A stretch of DNA of 64,000 nucleotides, from contig NZ_LSIJ01000028.1 of NCBI RefSeq assembly GCF_001556185.1, positions 20,943 through 84,942 of the forward strand, written 5' to 3'. Under the pieces are notes generated by a model. It was not told where the DNA came from. It did not search any database and saw only the letters and a list, made by a program, of their open reading frames with translations. Below, in pieces: positions 44,863 to 52,900 of the stretch; position 1 is the stretch's first letter, and each line of letters opens with the position of its first letter. This DNA is from Sphingomonas sp. CCH10-B3. Its GTDB lineage: Bacteria > Pseudomonadota > Alphaproteobacteria > Sphingomonadales > Sphingomonadaceae. Both the position numbers and the translations under genes were made by a program.

Positions 44863-45987
44863 ATGTCGACGTTTGCGATTCTGCTGCTGGGCATGGCAGC
44901 CATCGGCACGCTGTTCAACCTTGCTGCGGCGGCGCTGGTGCGCCCCGTGCGGGCGATGCGGCCCCGTGACCAATGGCCGTCGGTAACGGTGCTCAAGCCG
45001 CTCCACGGGTTGGAGCCGTCGCTCGAGGCCAATCTCGAAACTGTTTTCACGCAAGCCTATCCCGGTCCGGTGCAGGTCGTGTTCGGTACCTCGAGCGCCA
45101 GCGATCCCGCGATCGCGTTGGCTGCGCGCGTGGCCGATCGCCACCCCGACGCCGTGGTCGCGCGAATCAGCAGCGCGCGGATGATCGGCGCCAATAAAAA
45201 ACTTTGCAATCTCAGTAATATGGCCGAGTTTCAGGCGCATGACATCGTCGTCATCGCCGACAGCGACGTTGCCTGGGCGCCCGATACGCTGGCGCGCGTC
45301 GTCGATGCGCTCGACCGGCCCGGCGTCGGCCTCGTCAGCTGCCGCCATGTCGGGCGCGGCGATGCCGGTTTCTGGTCGCGCGTCGCGGCGATGGACATTG
45401 CCTATCGCTTCATGCCGAGTGTCATCCTCGGCCGCGCGGTTGGCCTTGCGCAGCCCGTGCTCGGCCCGACGATGGCGCTGCGGGCCGAAACGCTCGCGGC
45501 GATCGGCGGCTTTCCGGCGTTCGTCGATCTGCTTGCCGATGATTATGAAATCGGGCGCGCGGTGCGCGGGATGGGGCTGACGACCGAGCTGTCGGACTTT
45601 TTCATCGTTCAGGGGTGCAGCGAACCGACGTTGGGCGCGCTGTTCAGCCATGAACTGCGCTGGTCGCTGACGGTGTTCCGAATCGATCCGTTCGGCTTTG
45701 CCGGCAGCGTGCTGACTCATGCGGTGCCGCTCGCGCTGCTGGCCGTGCTCGTATCGGCGGCCAATCCCGCCGCGATTGCCTGGCTCGCGCTTGCGTTCGT
45801 GTCGCGGCTGGTGGTCAAGCTGCGGATGGACCGGGCGACGGGCTTCGCTAGCGGCCCGGCAATCCTGCTGCCCTTGCGCGACTTGTTGTCGTGCGCGATA
45901 TTCGTCGCCACTTTCTTCATCGACAAAGTCGATTGGCGCGGCAGCCAATTCCGGGTAACGCGCGACGGAAAGTTACAGTTGCGATAA
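44863..45987 (+). CDS. hpnI: Hopanoid glycosyltransferase HpnI
   Basis: HpnI transfers N-acetylglucosamine to bacteriohopanetetrol in the composite (cyclitol ether) head-group pathway. The 374-residue protein resembles ceramide glucosyltransferase (GT21): an N-terminal helix, VTVLKPLHGLEPSLEANLET, VVIADSDVAWAPDTL (DxD-like), FVDLLADDYEIGRAVR, and a C-terminal HELRWSLTVFRIDP with the (Q/R)xxRW-type motif, then helices. ATG 44863 is chosen over a long upstream extension antisense to hpnA. hpnJ follows after 13 bases. Confidence 0.94.
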   Translation: MSTFAILLLGMAAIGTLFNLAAAALVRPVRAMRPRDQWPSVTVLKPLHGLEPSLEANLETVFTQAYPGPVQVVFGTSSASDPAIALAARVADRHPDAVVARISSARMIGANKKLCNLSNMAEFQAHDIVVIADSDVAWAPDTLARVVDALDRPGVGLVSCRHVGRGDAGFWSRVAAMDIAYRFMPSVILGRAVGLAQPVLGPTMALRAETLAAIGGFPAFVDLLADDYEIGRAVRGMGLTTELSDFFIVQGCSEPTLGALFSHELRWSLTVFRIDPFGFAGSVLTHAVPLALLAVLVSAANPAAIAWLALAFVSRLVVKLRMDRATGFASGPAILLPLRDLLSCAIFVATFFIDKVDWRGSQFRVTRDGKLQLR

Positions 45988-46000
45988 GGTTTCACGGTCC

Positions 46001-47431
46001 ATGGTTATGCGCACGCTCTTCCTCCAGGCGCCCTCGTTCGACGGTTATGACGGTGGCGCAGGCTCGCGCTATCAGGCCAAGCGCGAGATCAAGTCCTTCT
46101 GGTATCCGACCTGGCTCGCGCAGCCCGCCGCGCTGGTCGAAGGATCGAAGCTGATCGACGCGCCCGCGCACGACCTGTCGTTCGACGACATCAAGCATGA
46201 AGCCGCGCAGCGCGACCTCGTCGTCATCCACACCTCCACGCCGGGCTTCAAGCAGGACGTCAAGGTCGCGGGCATGCTCAAGGAGCTCAACCCCAACCTG
46301 AAGGTCGGCTTCATCGGCGCGACCGTCGCGGTCGATGCCGCCTGGGCGATGGCGAATGCGCCGACGGTCGATTTCGTCGCGCGCAACGAATTCGACTTCA
46401 CCATCCTCGACGTGGCGCAGGACAAGCCGCTCGCCGACATCAAGGGCATCAGCTTCCGCAATTCGGAAGGCGTCATCGTCCATAACGAGGACCGCGAAGT
46501 CCTGATGGACATGGACCAGCTGCCCTTCGTTTCGCCGATCTACAAGCGCGATCTGGTGATGGAGAATTACTTCATCGGCTACCTCAAGCACCCCTACGTC
46601 AGCTTCTACACGGGGCGCGGGTGCAAGAGCCGCTGCACTTTCTGCCTGTGGCCGCAGACGGTCGGCGGGCATAATTACCGCACGCGCTCGGTCGGCCATG
46701 TGATCGAGGAAGTGAAGTATGTGCTTAAGGCGTTCCCGCAGATGCAGGAACTCTTCTTCGACGACGACACGCTGACCGACAACGTCCCGCGCGTGCAGGA
46801 ACTGGCGCGCGAACTCGGCAAGCTCGGCGTCACCTGGTCGTGCAATGCCAAGGCGAATGTGCCCTACGAAACGCTCAAGATCATGCGCGACAACGGGTTG
46901 CGGCTGCTGCTCGTCGGCTATGAAAGCGGCAACCAGCAGATCCTGCACAACATCAAGAAGGGCCTGCGCATCGAAGTCGCCAAGCAGTTCGCCAAGGACT
47001 GCCGCGCGCTCGGCATCAAGATCCACGGCACCTTCATCATGGGCCTGCCGGGCGAGACCAAGGACACGATCCAGGAAACGATTCGCTACGCCAAGGAAGT
47101 CAACCCGCACACGATCCAGGTATCGCTCGCGGCGCCCTATCCGGGGACGTTCCTTTATAAGCAGGCGATCGAGAATGGCTGGTTCGACGGCACCGATCAT
47201 CTGGTTGCCGACGGCGGCGGGCAGATCGCGCAGCTGACCTATCCGCACCTCGCCTCGGACGAGATTTTTGAAGCGGTCGCCGAATTCTACAAGAAATTCT
47301 ACTTCCGCCCGTCGAAGGTCGGCGCGATCGTCGCCGAAATGGCAACCAGCCCGACGATGATGAAGCGTCGCCTGCGCGAAGGCGTCGAGTTCTTCGACTT
47401 CCTCAAGAACCGGAATACTGAAGCGGCGTGA
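46001..47431 (+). CDS. hpnJ: Hopanoid radical SAM protein HpnJ (cyclitol-ether formation)
   Basis: A 476-residue B12-binding-domain radical SAM enzyme that converts the hopanoid-linked glucosamine ring to a cyclitol in composite hopanoids. The N-terminal LFLQAPSFDGYDGGAGSRYQ and WYPTWLAQPAALVEG blocks are HpnJ hallmarks. A cobalamin-like Rossmann region (GFIGATVAVD) precedes the cluster motif CKSRCTFC (Cys208, Cys212, Cys215), and DDDTLTDNV and IMGLPGETKDTIQETI follow. ATG 46001 or 46007 are both possible. It is in an operon with hpnI; the deacetylase HpnK is not adjacent. Confidence 0.95.
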   Translation: MVMRTLFLQAPSFDGYDGGAGSRYQAKREIKSFWYPTWLAQPAALVEGSKLIDAPAHDLSFDDIKHEAAQRDLVVIHTSTPGFKQDVKVAGMLKELNPNLKVGFIGATVAVDAAWAMANAPTVDFVARNEFDFTILDVAQDKPLADIKGISFRNSEGVIVHNEDREVLMDMDQLPFVSPIYKRDLVMENYFIGYLKHPYVSFYTGRGCKSRCTFCLWPQTVGGHNYRTRSVGHVIEEVKYVLKAFPQMQELFFDDDTLTDNVPRVQELARELGKLGVTWSCNAKANVPYETLKIMRDNGLRLLLVGYESGNQQILHNIKKGLRIEVAKQFAKDCRALGIKIHGTFIMGLPGETKDTIQETIRYAKEVNPHTIQVSLAAPYPGTFLYKQAIENGWFDGTDHLVADGGGQIAQLTYPHLASDEIFEAVAEFYKKFYFRPSKVGAIVAEMATSPTMMKRRLREGVEFFDFLKNRNTEAA

Positions 47432-47487
47432 GGCGTCGAGCCCGCGTATCCAATCGCTCGTCTAGTTGAAAGATTGATACCTTCGAC

Positions 47488-47572
47488 CCGTTCGTTTCGG
47501 ACGAAGTCGAAAAACAGGCTAAGGGCGACGTCGCTTGTCGCCTGTTTCTCGGCTTCGCTCGAAACAAGCGGC
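47488..47572. repeat. Palindromic repeat, family B (copy 4)
   Basis: Left part CCGTTCGTTTCGGACGAAGT, right part TTTCTCGGCTTCGCTCGAAA then CAAGCGG. It lies between the convergent hpnJ and hpnL genes and could serve as a terminator stem. Confidence 0.8.
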
Positions 47573-47579
47573 GGAGGGT

Positions 47580-48542
47580 TCATGCGCGGTTGCTGCCCCC
47601 CTCAAACCGATACCAGAACCAGAAGCCCGGCAGGCCGATCGCGACATCGGCGATGCGCTTGATCAGCGACAGCGCGAGCGCGGCCTCGGCCGGGATTCCG
47701 AAGCCGCCGCAGAGCAGCACGAAGGCGCCTTCCTGCACGCCGATCGCGCCGGGGACCGCGAACGCCGCGCCGCGCACCGCCTGGCCGATGCTCTCGATCA
47801 CCAAAGCCTCCGCCAGCGTCACCGGATGGCCCATGAAGCCGAAGATGACGTACACTTCAAGGCACCCGACGATCCACGCCGCGAGATGCGTGACCCAGCT
47901 CACCAGCATCGGCTGGCCGCGCTCGCGGATGCGGGCGAGCGCCGCATAAAAGGCATCGGTCGCGGCGAACGCCGACCATTCCTGACCACCGGCGAGCTTC
48001 TTGAGCGCGGTCACCAGTAGCGCACCGAACCCCAGCCGCTGGATGAAGTAGAAGGCCACCAGCAACGGCACCGCAATCAGCAGCCCGGTCACGACGGTGC
48101 GGATGATCGACGGATCGGCGCCCAGTTGCAGCAACAGCAACGTGCCGCCGAGCGTGAAGACGAACTGCGACACCACTTGCAGGAACAGGTCGACCACCAC
48201 CCCCGCCGCAGCCATCGGCGCAGTCAGCCCGCGAAAGGTCATCAGCCGTGCCGCAACGATATCGCCGCCGATCTGTGTCGTCGGCAGCAGCGTGTTGACG
48301 GTGTCGCGGACGATGCGGATCGCCGCGCTTTGATGGAACTTCGGCCGCTGGTCGCGCGGCATGATCACCCAGGACGAATAGGCGAGCATCAGCGTGAGCG
48401 CATAGCGCACCAAAATGGCGAGCAAGATGCCCCAGCCGACCAAAGCAACCGCGCGTGCGATGTCCCCCAGCCGAATGCCCGACCAGACAAGGCCTGCGAT
48501 CGCCACGGCCAAAACCGTGCCGACAATCAGGAAACGTTTCAT
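47580..48542 (-). CDS. hpnL: Hopanoid-associated membrane protein HpnL (LPG synthase TM/UPF0104 family)
   Basis: A 320-residue polytopic protein with about eight helices of the lysylphosphatidylglycerol-flippase-like (UPF0104, AglD) family; members in hopanoid clusters are named HpnL. Family blocks are MPRDQRPKFHQSAAIRIVRD, LLPTTQIGGDIVAARLM, VIESIGQAVRGAAFAVPGAI and GVQEGAFVLLCGGFGIP. The function is unproven; lipid translocation is plausible. ATG 48542 (MKRFLIVGTVLAVAIAGL) begins the first helix, so the longer frame to 48746 is rejected. It is divergent from the amidinotransferase gene, with 182 bases between them. Confidence 0.88.
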   Translation of the reverse strand: MKRFLIVGTVLAVAIAGLVWSGIRLGDIARAVALVGWGILLAILVRYALTLMLAYSSWVIMPRDQRPKFHQSAAIRIVRDTVNTLLPTTQIGGDIVAARLMTFRGLTAPMAAAGVVVDLFLQVVSQFVFTLGGTLLLLQLGADPSIIRTVVTGLLIAVPLLVAFYFIQRLGFGALLVTALKKLAGGQEWSAFAATDAFYAALARIRERGQPMLVSWVTHLAAWIVGCLEVYVIFGFMGHPVTLAEALVIESIGQAVRGAAFAVPGAIGVQEGAFVLLCGGFGIPAEAALALSLIKRIADVAIGLPGFWFWYRFEGGSNRA

Positions 48543-48724
48543 ATTGCTGGACAAAATATCTCGACTGACGCTGTCGGAACCGATTGGTTGCGGATCGCAA
48601 TCCCCTTGGGCTACGAGAGCGGCGGGGTCAATCGGATCGATGTCGCCATTTCCGAAAGGAGAGGCGGGATGGGGAGGGCCATCCAGTCGGCCGATCGACA
48701 GAGCAATTACCGGGACATGAAGGC

Positions 48725-49897
48725 ATGACGAACGAACTGGGCGCAATCGAACGGACCGCGATCGACGGCGACCCCACCGCCGGCCCCATCACCAGCGACG
48801 CGGCGGCGCCTGCGGCAGCCGCGACCGGCCCGGTCATGTCCTACAATGAATGGGATCCGCTCGAGGAAGTGATCGTCGGGCGGCTCGAGGGATCGACCGT
48901 GCCGTCGGTGCACGTCACCGTCACCTACAACCTGCCGCCGCTGATCTCGCGGCTGTACCGGCTCGCGGCGGGGATGAAATACCCCAAATGGCTGGTCAAC
49001 AAGGCGCAAGCCGAGCTCGACGGCTTCATCGCGATATTGGAAGGCGAGGGGATCAAGGTCCGCCGCCCCGACATCATCAACCACCGCAAGAAATTCGTGA
49101 CGCCCGAGTTCAGCTCGCGCGGTTTCTGCGTCGCCTGTCCGCGCGACGGCTTCATGGTCGTCGGCGACGAGATCATCGAAACGCCGATGTGCTGGCCGAC
49201 GCGTTATTTCGAGGGCAATGCCTATCGCTCGCTGTTCAAGGAATATTTCAACGGCGGTGCGCGCTGGACGTCGGCCCCGCGCCCGCAGCTTTCGGACGAG
49301 CTGTACGATTATAATTACCAGCTGCCGACCGGGCCGGGCACGCCCGAGAAATATGTCATCAGCGAATTCGAGCCGGTGTTCGACGCCGCCGATTTCGTGC
49401 GCTGCGGCCGCGACATTTTCGTCACCCGCTCGAACGTCACCAATCTCGCCGGCATCAACTGGCTGCGGCGGCATCTCGGCAGCGATTACACGATCCACGA
49501 GCTGCCGAGCATCTGCAAACAGCCGATGCACATCGATTCGACCTTCATGCCGCTCGCACCGGGCAAGGTGCTGGTCAATCCCGACTATCTCGATCTCGAC
49601 CGGCTGCCGCCGATCCTGAAGAAATGGGACGTGCTGGTGGCCCCCCGGCCCGATCCGATCGACAATGTCATCGCCAAAATGTCGATGTGCAGCCCGTGGA
49701 CGAGCATCAACGTGCTGTCGCTGACCGAGAAGAAAGTCGTCGTCGAGCGCCAGCAGCCGACGCTCATCAAGGCGCTGAAGGATTGGGGCTTCGACCCGAT
49801 CCCGTGCGATTTCTTCAGCTACGGCCCGTTCGGCGGCGCATTCCATTGCGCGACGCTCGACGTGCGGCGGCGGGGGACGTTGCAGTCCTATTTTTGA
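48725..49897 (+). CDS. Amidinotransferase, arginine:glycine amidinotransferase (AGAT) family
   Basis: A 390-residue enzyme of the GATM/StrB/CyrA amidinotransferase family, which transfers the amidino group of arginine to an amine. All catalytic elements of AGAT are visible: SYNEWDPLEEVIVGR at residues 39-53, FDAADFVRCGRDIF with Asp223, PMHIDSTF with His269 and Asp271, and FHCATLDVRRRGTLQSYF with the nucleophile Cys375 at the C-terminus. The first 36 residues are Ala/Pro-rich and unlike the core. The similarity to vertebrate AGAT is striking, including the PMHID Met-His pair. The acceptor is unknown. Its position beside hpnL, hpnJ and hpnI suggests a hopanoid amine (inference). Alternatives are glycine, ornithine or a secondary-metabolite amine. 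Confidence 0.92.
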   Translation: MTNELGAIERTAIDGDPTAGPITSDAAAPAAAATGPVMSYNEWDPLEEVIVGRLEGSTVPSVHVTVTYNLPPLISRLYRLAAGMKYPKWLVNKAQAELDGFIAILEGEGIKVRRPDIINHRKKFVTPEFSSRGFCVACPRDGFMVVGDEIIETPMCWPTRYFEGNAYRSLFKEYFNGGARWTSAPRPQLSDELYDYNYQLPTGPGTPEKYVISEFEPVFDAADFVRCGRDIFVTRSNVTNLAGINWLRRHLGSDYTIHELPSICKQPMHIDSTFMPLAPGKVLVNPDYLDLDRLPPILKKWDVLVAPRPDPIDNVIAKMSMCSPWTSINVLSLTEKKVVVERQQPTLIKALKDWGFDPIPCDFFSYGPFGGAFHCATLDVRRRGTLQSYF

Positions 49898-49918
49898 GGG
49901 GTGGAGAGGCCTGACGCC

Positions 49919-50317
49919 TCACTGCGCCCGCTGCGGCACGTCGTCGGATATGGTATAGTAATCGCCCTTGTCGGCGACGAAAATGTGCATGTGGAGCCGG
50001 GTGCCGCTCGGCGTGTCGAGCGCGCCCATTGCCACGTCGAGCCGTCCACTGTCCGCCAAATCCCAGAACAGGAACGATCCGCAGATCGCGCAAAAGCCGC
50101 GCCGCGCCTTTTCGGAGGACTGATACCAGGTGAGCTTGTCCGCGCCCTCAATCGTCACGGCATCGCGCGGCACTTCGCTCGCGGCCCAATAATGGCCCGA
50201 TTGCTTGCGGCACTGGCTGCAATGGCAGGCAGTGGGCGAGGTGAGGGGCCCCTCAATCGTAAAGCGCACCGCGCCGCATAGGCACGATCCGCGCGCGGGC
50301 GTGTTGGGCGCGCTCAC
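49919..50317 (-). CDS. GFA (glutathione-dependent formaldehyde-activating/CENP-V) family protein
   Basis: A 132-residue zinc protein of the GFA fold. Cys ligands appear in GSCLCGAVRF, CHCSQCRKQSG and GFCAICGSFLFWD. Family members were named for S-hydroxymethylglutathione synthase (Gfa), but most have unknown substrates. GTG 50317 overlaps the chorismate mutase stop (GTGA at 50314-50317), so the two are co-translated. Confidence 0.88.
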   Translation of the reverse strand: MSAPNTPARGSCLCGAVRFTIEGPLTSPTACHCSQCRKQSGHYWAASEVPRDAVTIEGADKLTWYQSSEKARRGFCAICGSFLFWDLADSGRLDVAMGALDTPSGTRLHMHIFVADKGDYYTISDDVPQRAQ

Positions 50318-50592
50318 CCCTGCAACCTTTCATGATGGCGGATCACTTCGTCGATGATGAAGCGCAGGAATTTCTCGCTGAATTCGGGGTCGAGCTCGGC
50401 GTCTTTCGCCAGCGCGCGCAGGCGGGCGATCTGCGTTGCCTCGCGCGCGGGGTCGGCAGGCGGCAGATCGTGCGTGGCCTTGTAGCGGCCGACCGCCTGC
50501 GTCACCTTGAAGCGTTCGGCGAGCAGGTGGATCAGCGCGGCATCGATGTTGTCGATGCTCTTGCGATAGCCGCTCAGCGTGTCGTCGGTCAT
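50314..50592 (-). CDS. Chorismate mutase, AroQ class
   Basis: A 92-residue all-helical chorismate mutase, converting chorismate to prephenate for Phe and Tyr synthesis. The pattern is typical: YRKSIDNIDAALIHLLAERF for helix 1 with the catalytic Arg and Asp region, QAVGRYKATHDLPPADPARE with Lys and Arg residues, and a C-terminal FLRFIIDEVIRHH helix. ATG 50592 is preferred over an open extension of eight codons. The matching prephenate dehydratase is 41 kb away at 8397-9206. Confidence 0.9.
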   Translation of the reverse strand: MTDDTLSGYRKSIDNIDAALIHLLAERFKVTQAVGRYKATHDLPPADPAREATQIARLRALAKDAELDPEFSEKFLRFIIDEVIRHHERLQG

Positions 50593-50700
50593 CGCGCGTC
50601 CCGTTCCCCTGTCCAACTATCGTCTTTTTGCGGGCCCGCGTCGCAGTGCGCAAGCCCGCCCCTTGCCTTTGCCCCGCCGAGGCGCCAGATGCGCCGCAGC

Positions 50701-51711
50701 ATGACCGCGACCATCCATCGCCTTCCCCAGCATCAGCCGTCGCTCGAACCGATGATGGCGCTCGTCGCGGGCGACCTCAATCTGGTCAATGCGGTGATCC
50801 TCGATCGCATGCAGTCGCAGATTCCGCTGATTCCCGAACTCGCCGGGCATCTGATCGCGGGCGGCGGCAAGCGAATGCGGCCGATGCTCACGCTCGCGAG
50901 CGCGCGGCTGATCGGCTATGCCGGCACGCGCCACCACCGGCTCGCCGCCGCGGTCGAATTCATCCACACCGCGACTTTGCTCCACGATGATGTCGTCGAT
51001 GGCAGTGACCTGCGGCGCGGGCGGCGCACCGCCAACACCATCTGGGGCAATCCGGCGACGGTGCTGGTCGGCGATTTCCTGTTCAGCCGATCGTTCGAAC
51101 TGATGGTCGAGGACGGCAGCCAGAAGGTGCTCAAGATCCTGAGCGCTGCGAGCGCCGTGATCGCCGAGGGTGAAGTCAACCAGCTGACGGCGGCGCGCAA
51201 GGTCGATCTGGGCGAGGAACGCTATCTCGACATCATCGGCGCGAAGACCGCAGCGCTGTTCGCTGCCGCGTGCCGGATCGCCGCGGTCGTCGCCGAACGC
51301 AGCGAGGCGGAAGAACTGGCACTCGACGCTTACGGTCGCAATCTCGGCATCGCTTTCCAGCTCGTCGACGACGCGATCGATTATGTCTCCGACGCCGGCA
51401 CGATGGGGAAGGACCGCGGTGACGACTTCCGCGAAGGCAAAGTCACGCTGCCCGTCATCCTTGCCTATGCGCGCGGCAATGCCGATGACCGCCGTTTCTG
51501 GAAGGACGCGGTCGAAGGGCGGCGCGACAGCGACGCCGACCTTGCGCATGCGGTCGAGCTGGTCCGCAATAGCCGCGCGATCGACGACACGCTGGCCCGC
51601 GCGCGCCATTACGGCCAGCGCGCGATCGACGCACTCGGCCCGTTCGGCGCGAGCGAGGCCAAGACCGCGATGGTGCAGGCAGTCGAATTCGCGGTCGCCC
51701 GGGCATATTGA
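50701..51711 (+). CDS. ispB: Long-chain polyprenyl diphosphate synthase
   Basis: A 336-residue trans-prenyltransferase of the octaprenyl/decaprenyl diphosphate synthase group, which makes the ubiquinone side chain. It has GGGKRMRPMLTLA, the first Asp-rich motif LLHDDVVDGSDLRRG (Asp96, Asp97, Asp100), GDFLFSRSFELM, and the second Asp motif FQLVDDAIDYVSD. Small residues before the first Asp motif fit a long product, but chain length cannot be read from sequence with certainty. In sphingomonads the quinone is usually Q-10, so decaprenyl is likely. Two in-frame ATGs (50689, 50701) are possible. Confidence 0.92.
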   Translation: MTATIHRLPQHQPSLEPMMALVAGDLNLVNAVILDRMQSQIPLIPELAGHLIAGGGKRMRPMLTLASARLIGYAGTRHHRLAAAVEFIHTATLLHDDVVDGSDLRRGRRTANTIWGNPATVLVGDFLFSRSFELMVEDGSQKVLKILSAASAVIAEGEVNQLTAARKVDLGEERYLDIIGAKTAALFAAACRIAAVVAERSEAEELALDAYGRNLGIAFQLVDDAIDYVSDAGTMGKDRGDDFREGKVTLPVILAYARGNADDRRFWKDAVEGRRDSDADLAHAVELVRNSRAIDDTLARARHYGQRAIDALGPFGASEAKTAMVQAVEFAVARAY

Positions 51712-51844
51712 CGCCGCCGCTTCAGTCCCGTCGCGCGATTGTTGGGCCGCGCTAATCATTGTAACGCGCCGCTGGCCCGGTAACATGGGGCCGAGGGTCG
51801 TCGCCGCCGAGCGACGTTGAGACAGGCACGCGCTCGGGGGATTG

Positions 51845-52900
51845 ATGCTCAAATATTTCCGCGAATCGATTGTGTTCACGCTGATCTGCGGCGGGCTTGC
51901 GGCGTGGCTCGGCTGGTCGAGCACGCAATCGATGATGGGCACGTTGGGCGTGTTGTGGATCGTCGCGGTCCTCGGCGTGCTCGAACTGTCGCTGTCGTTC
52001 GACAATGCGGTCGTCAATGCGACCGTCCTGCGCGAGATGTCGCCGGTGTGGCAGCGCCGCTTCCTGACCTGGGGCATTTTGATCGCGGTGTTCGGGATGC
52101 GGATCGTGTTCCCGCTGGCGATCGTCGCCATCGCCGCCAATCTGGGGCCGGTCGAGGCGGTCACGCTCGCGATGACCGATCCGGTCGCCTATGAACGCAT
52201 CATCACCGGCGCGCATGTCGCGATTTCGGGCTTCGGCGGCGCGTTTCTGGCTATGGTTGGCCTCGCCTTCTTCTTCGACGAAGGCAAGGACGTGCACTGG
52301 ATCGGCGTGGTCGAACGGCCGATCGCGCAGCTGTCGCGCATTTCGGGAATCGCGATCGGGCTGGTGCTGCTCGCGCTCTACGGCATTGCCCAGTCGCTCG
52401 AGCCGGGCGAGGGGATCACCTTCCTCGGCGCCGGGATCATCGGGCTGCTGACTTATATTGCGGTGCACGCCATCGGCGCGCTGCTCGAACAGGGGACCGA
52501 CGATGGCGGTGCCGCGCACAGCATGGCGCGGTCGGGGCTGGCCGCCTTCCTCTATCTCGAAGTGCTCGATGCGTCCTTCTCGCTCGACGGAGTGATCGGC
52601 GCCTTTGCGCTGTCGACCAATTTGTTCATCATCGCGCTGGGCCTCGGCATCGGTGCGATGTTCGTGCGCTCGCTGACGGTGATGCTGGTCGATCGCGGCA
52701 CGCTTACCGAGTACCGCTTCCTCGAACATGGCGCGTTCTACGCGATCGTGGCGCTCGCGGTGATCATGCTGATTTCGGTGCGTGTCGAAGTGCCCGAGGC
52801 AGTGACCGGGCTGATCGGCGCGGGACTGATCGGCCTTGCCTTCGTCGCGTCGCTGCGCGCGAACCGCGCCGAGGATGACAGCGACGCCGTGGGGGCGTGA
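51845..52900 (+). CDS. DUF475 (TerC-like) integral membrane protein
   Basis: A 351-residue membrane protein with about nine helices, in the DUF475 group of the TerC/LysE superfamily. Conserved acidic segments within helices, LELSLSFDNAVVNATVL and LDASFSLDGVIGAFAL, are the TerC-type repeats thought to bind metal ions. TerC relatives export manganese or help with metal loading of secreted proteins. ATG 51845 follows a TTG at 51842. Its stop overlaps the hrpB GTG (GTGA at 52897-52900). Confidence 0.88.
   Translation: MLKYFRESIVFTLICGGLAAWLGWSSTQSMMGTLGVLWIVAVLGVLELSLSFDNAVVNATVLREMSPVWQRRFLTWGILIAVFGMRIVFPLAIVAIAANLGPVEAVTLAMTDPVAYERIITGAHVAISGFGGAFLAMVGLAFFFDEGKDVHWIGVVERPIAQLSRISGIAIGLVLLALYGIAQSLEPGEGITFLGAGIIGLLTYIAVHAIGALLEQGTDDGGAAHSMARSGLAAFLYLEVLDASFSLDGVIGAFALSTNLFIIALGLGIGAMFVRSLTVMLVDRGTLTEYRFLEHGAFYAIVALAVIMLISVRVEVPEAVTGLIGAGLIGLAFVASLRANRAEDDSDAVGA

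Noticed and set aside
43888..45987. A 699-codon HpnI with a long N-terminal extension
   Set aside because: The extension is antisense to hpnA and Arg/Asp-rich. ATG 44863 begins the conserved membrane helix.
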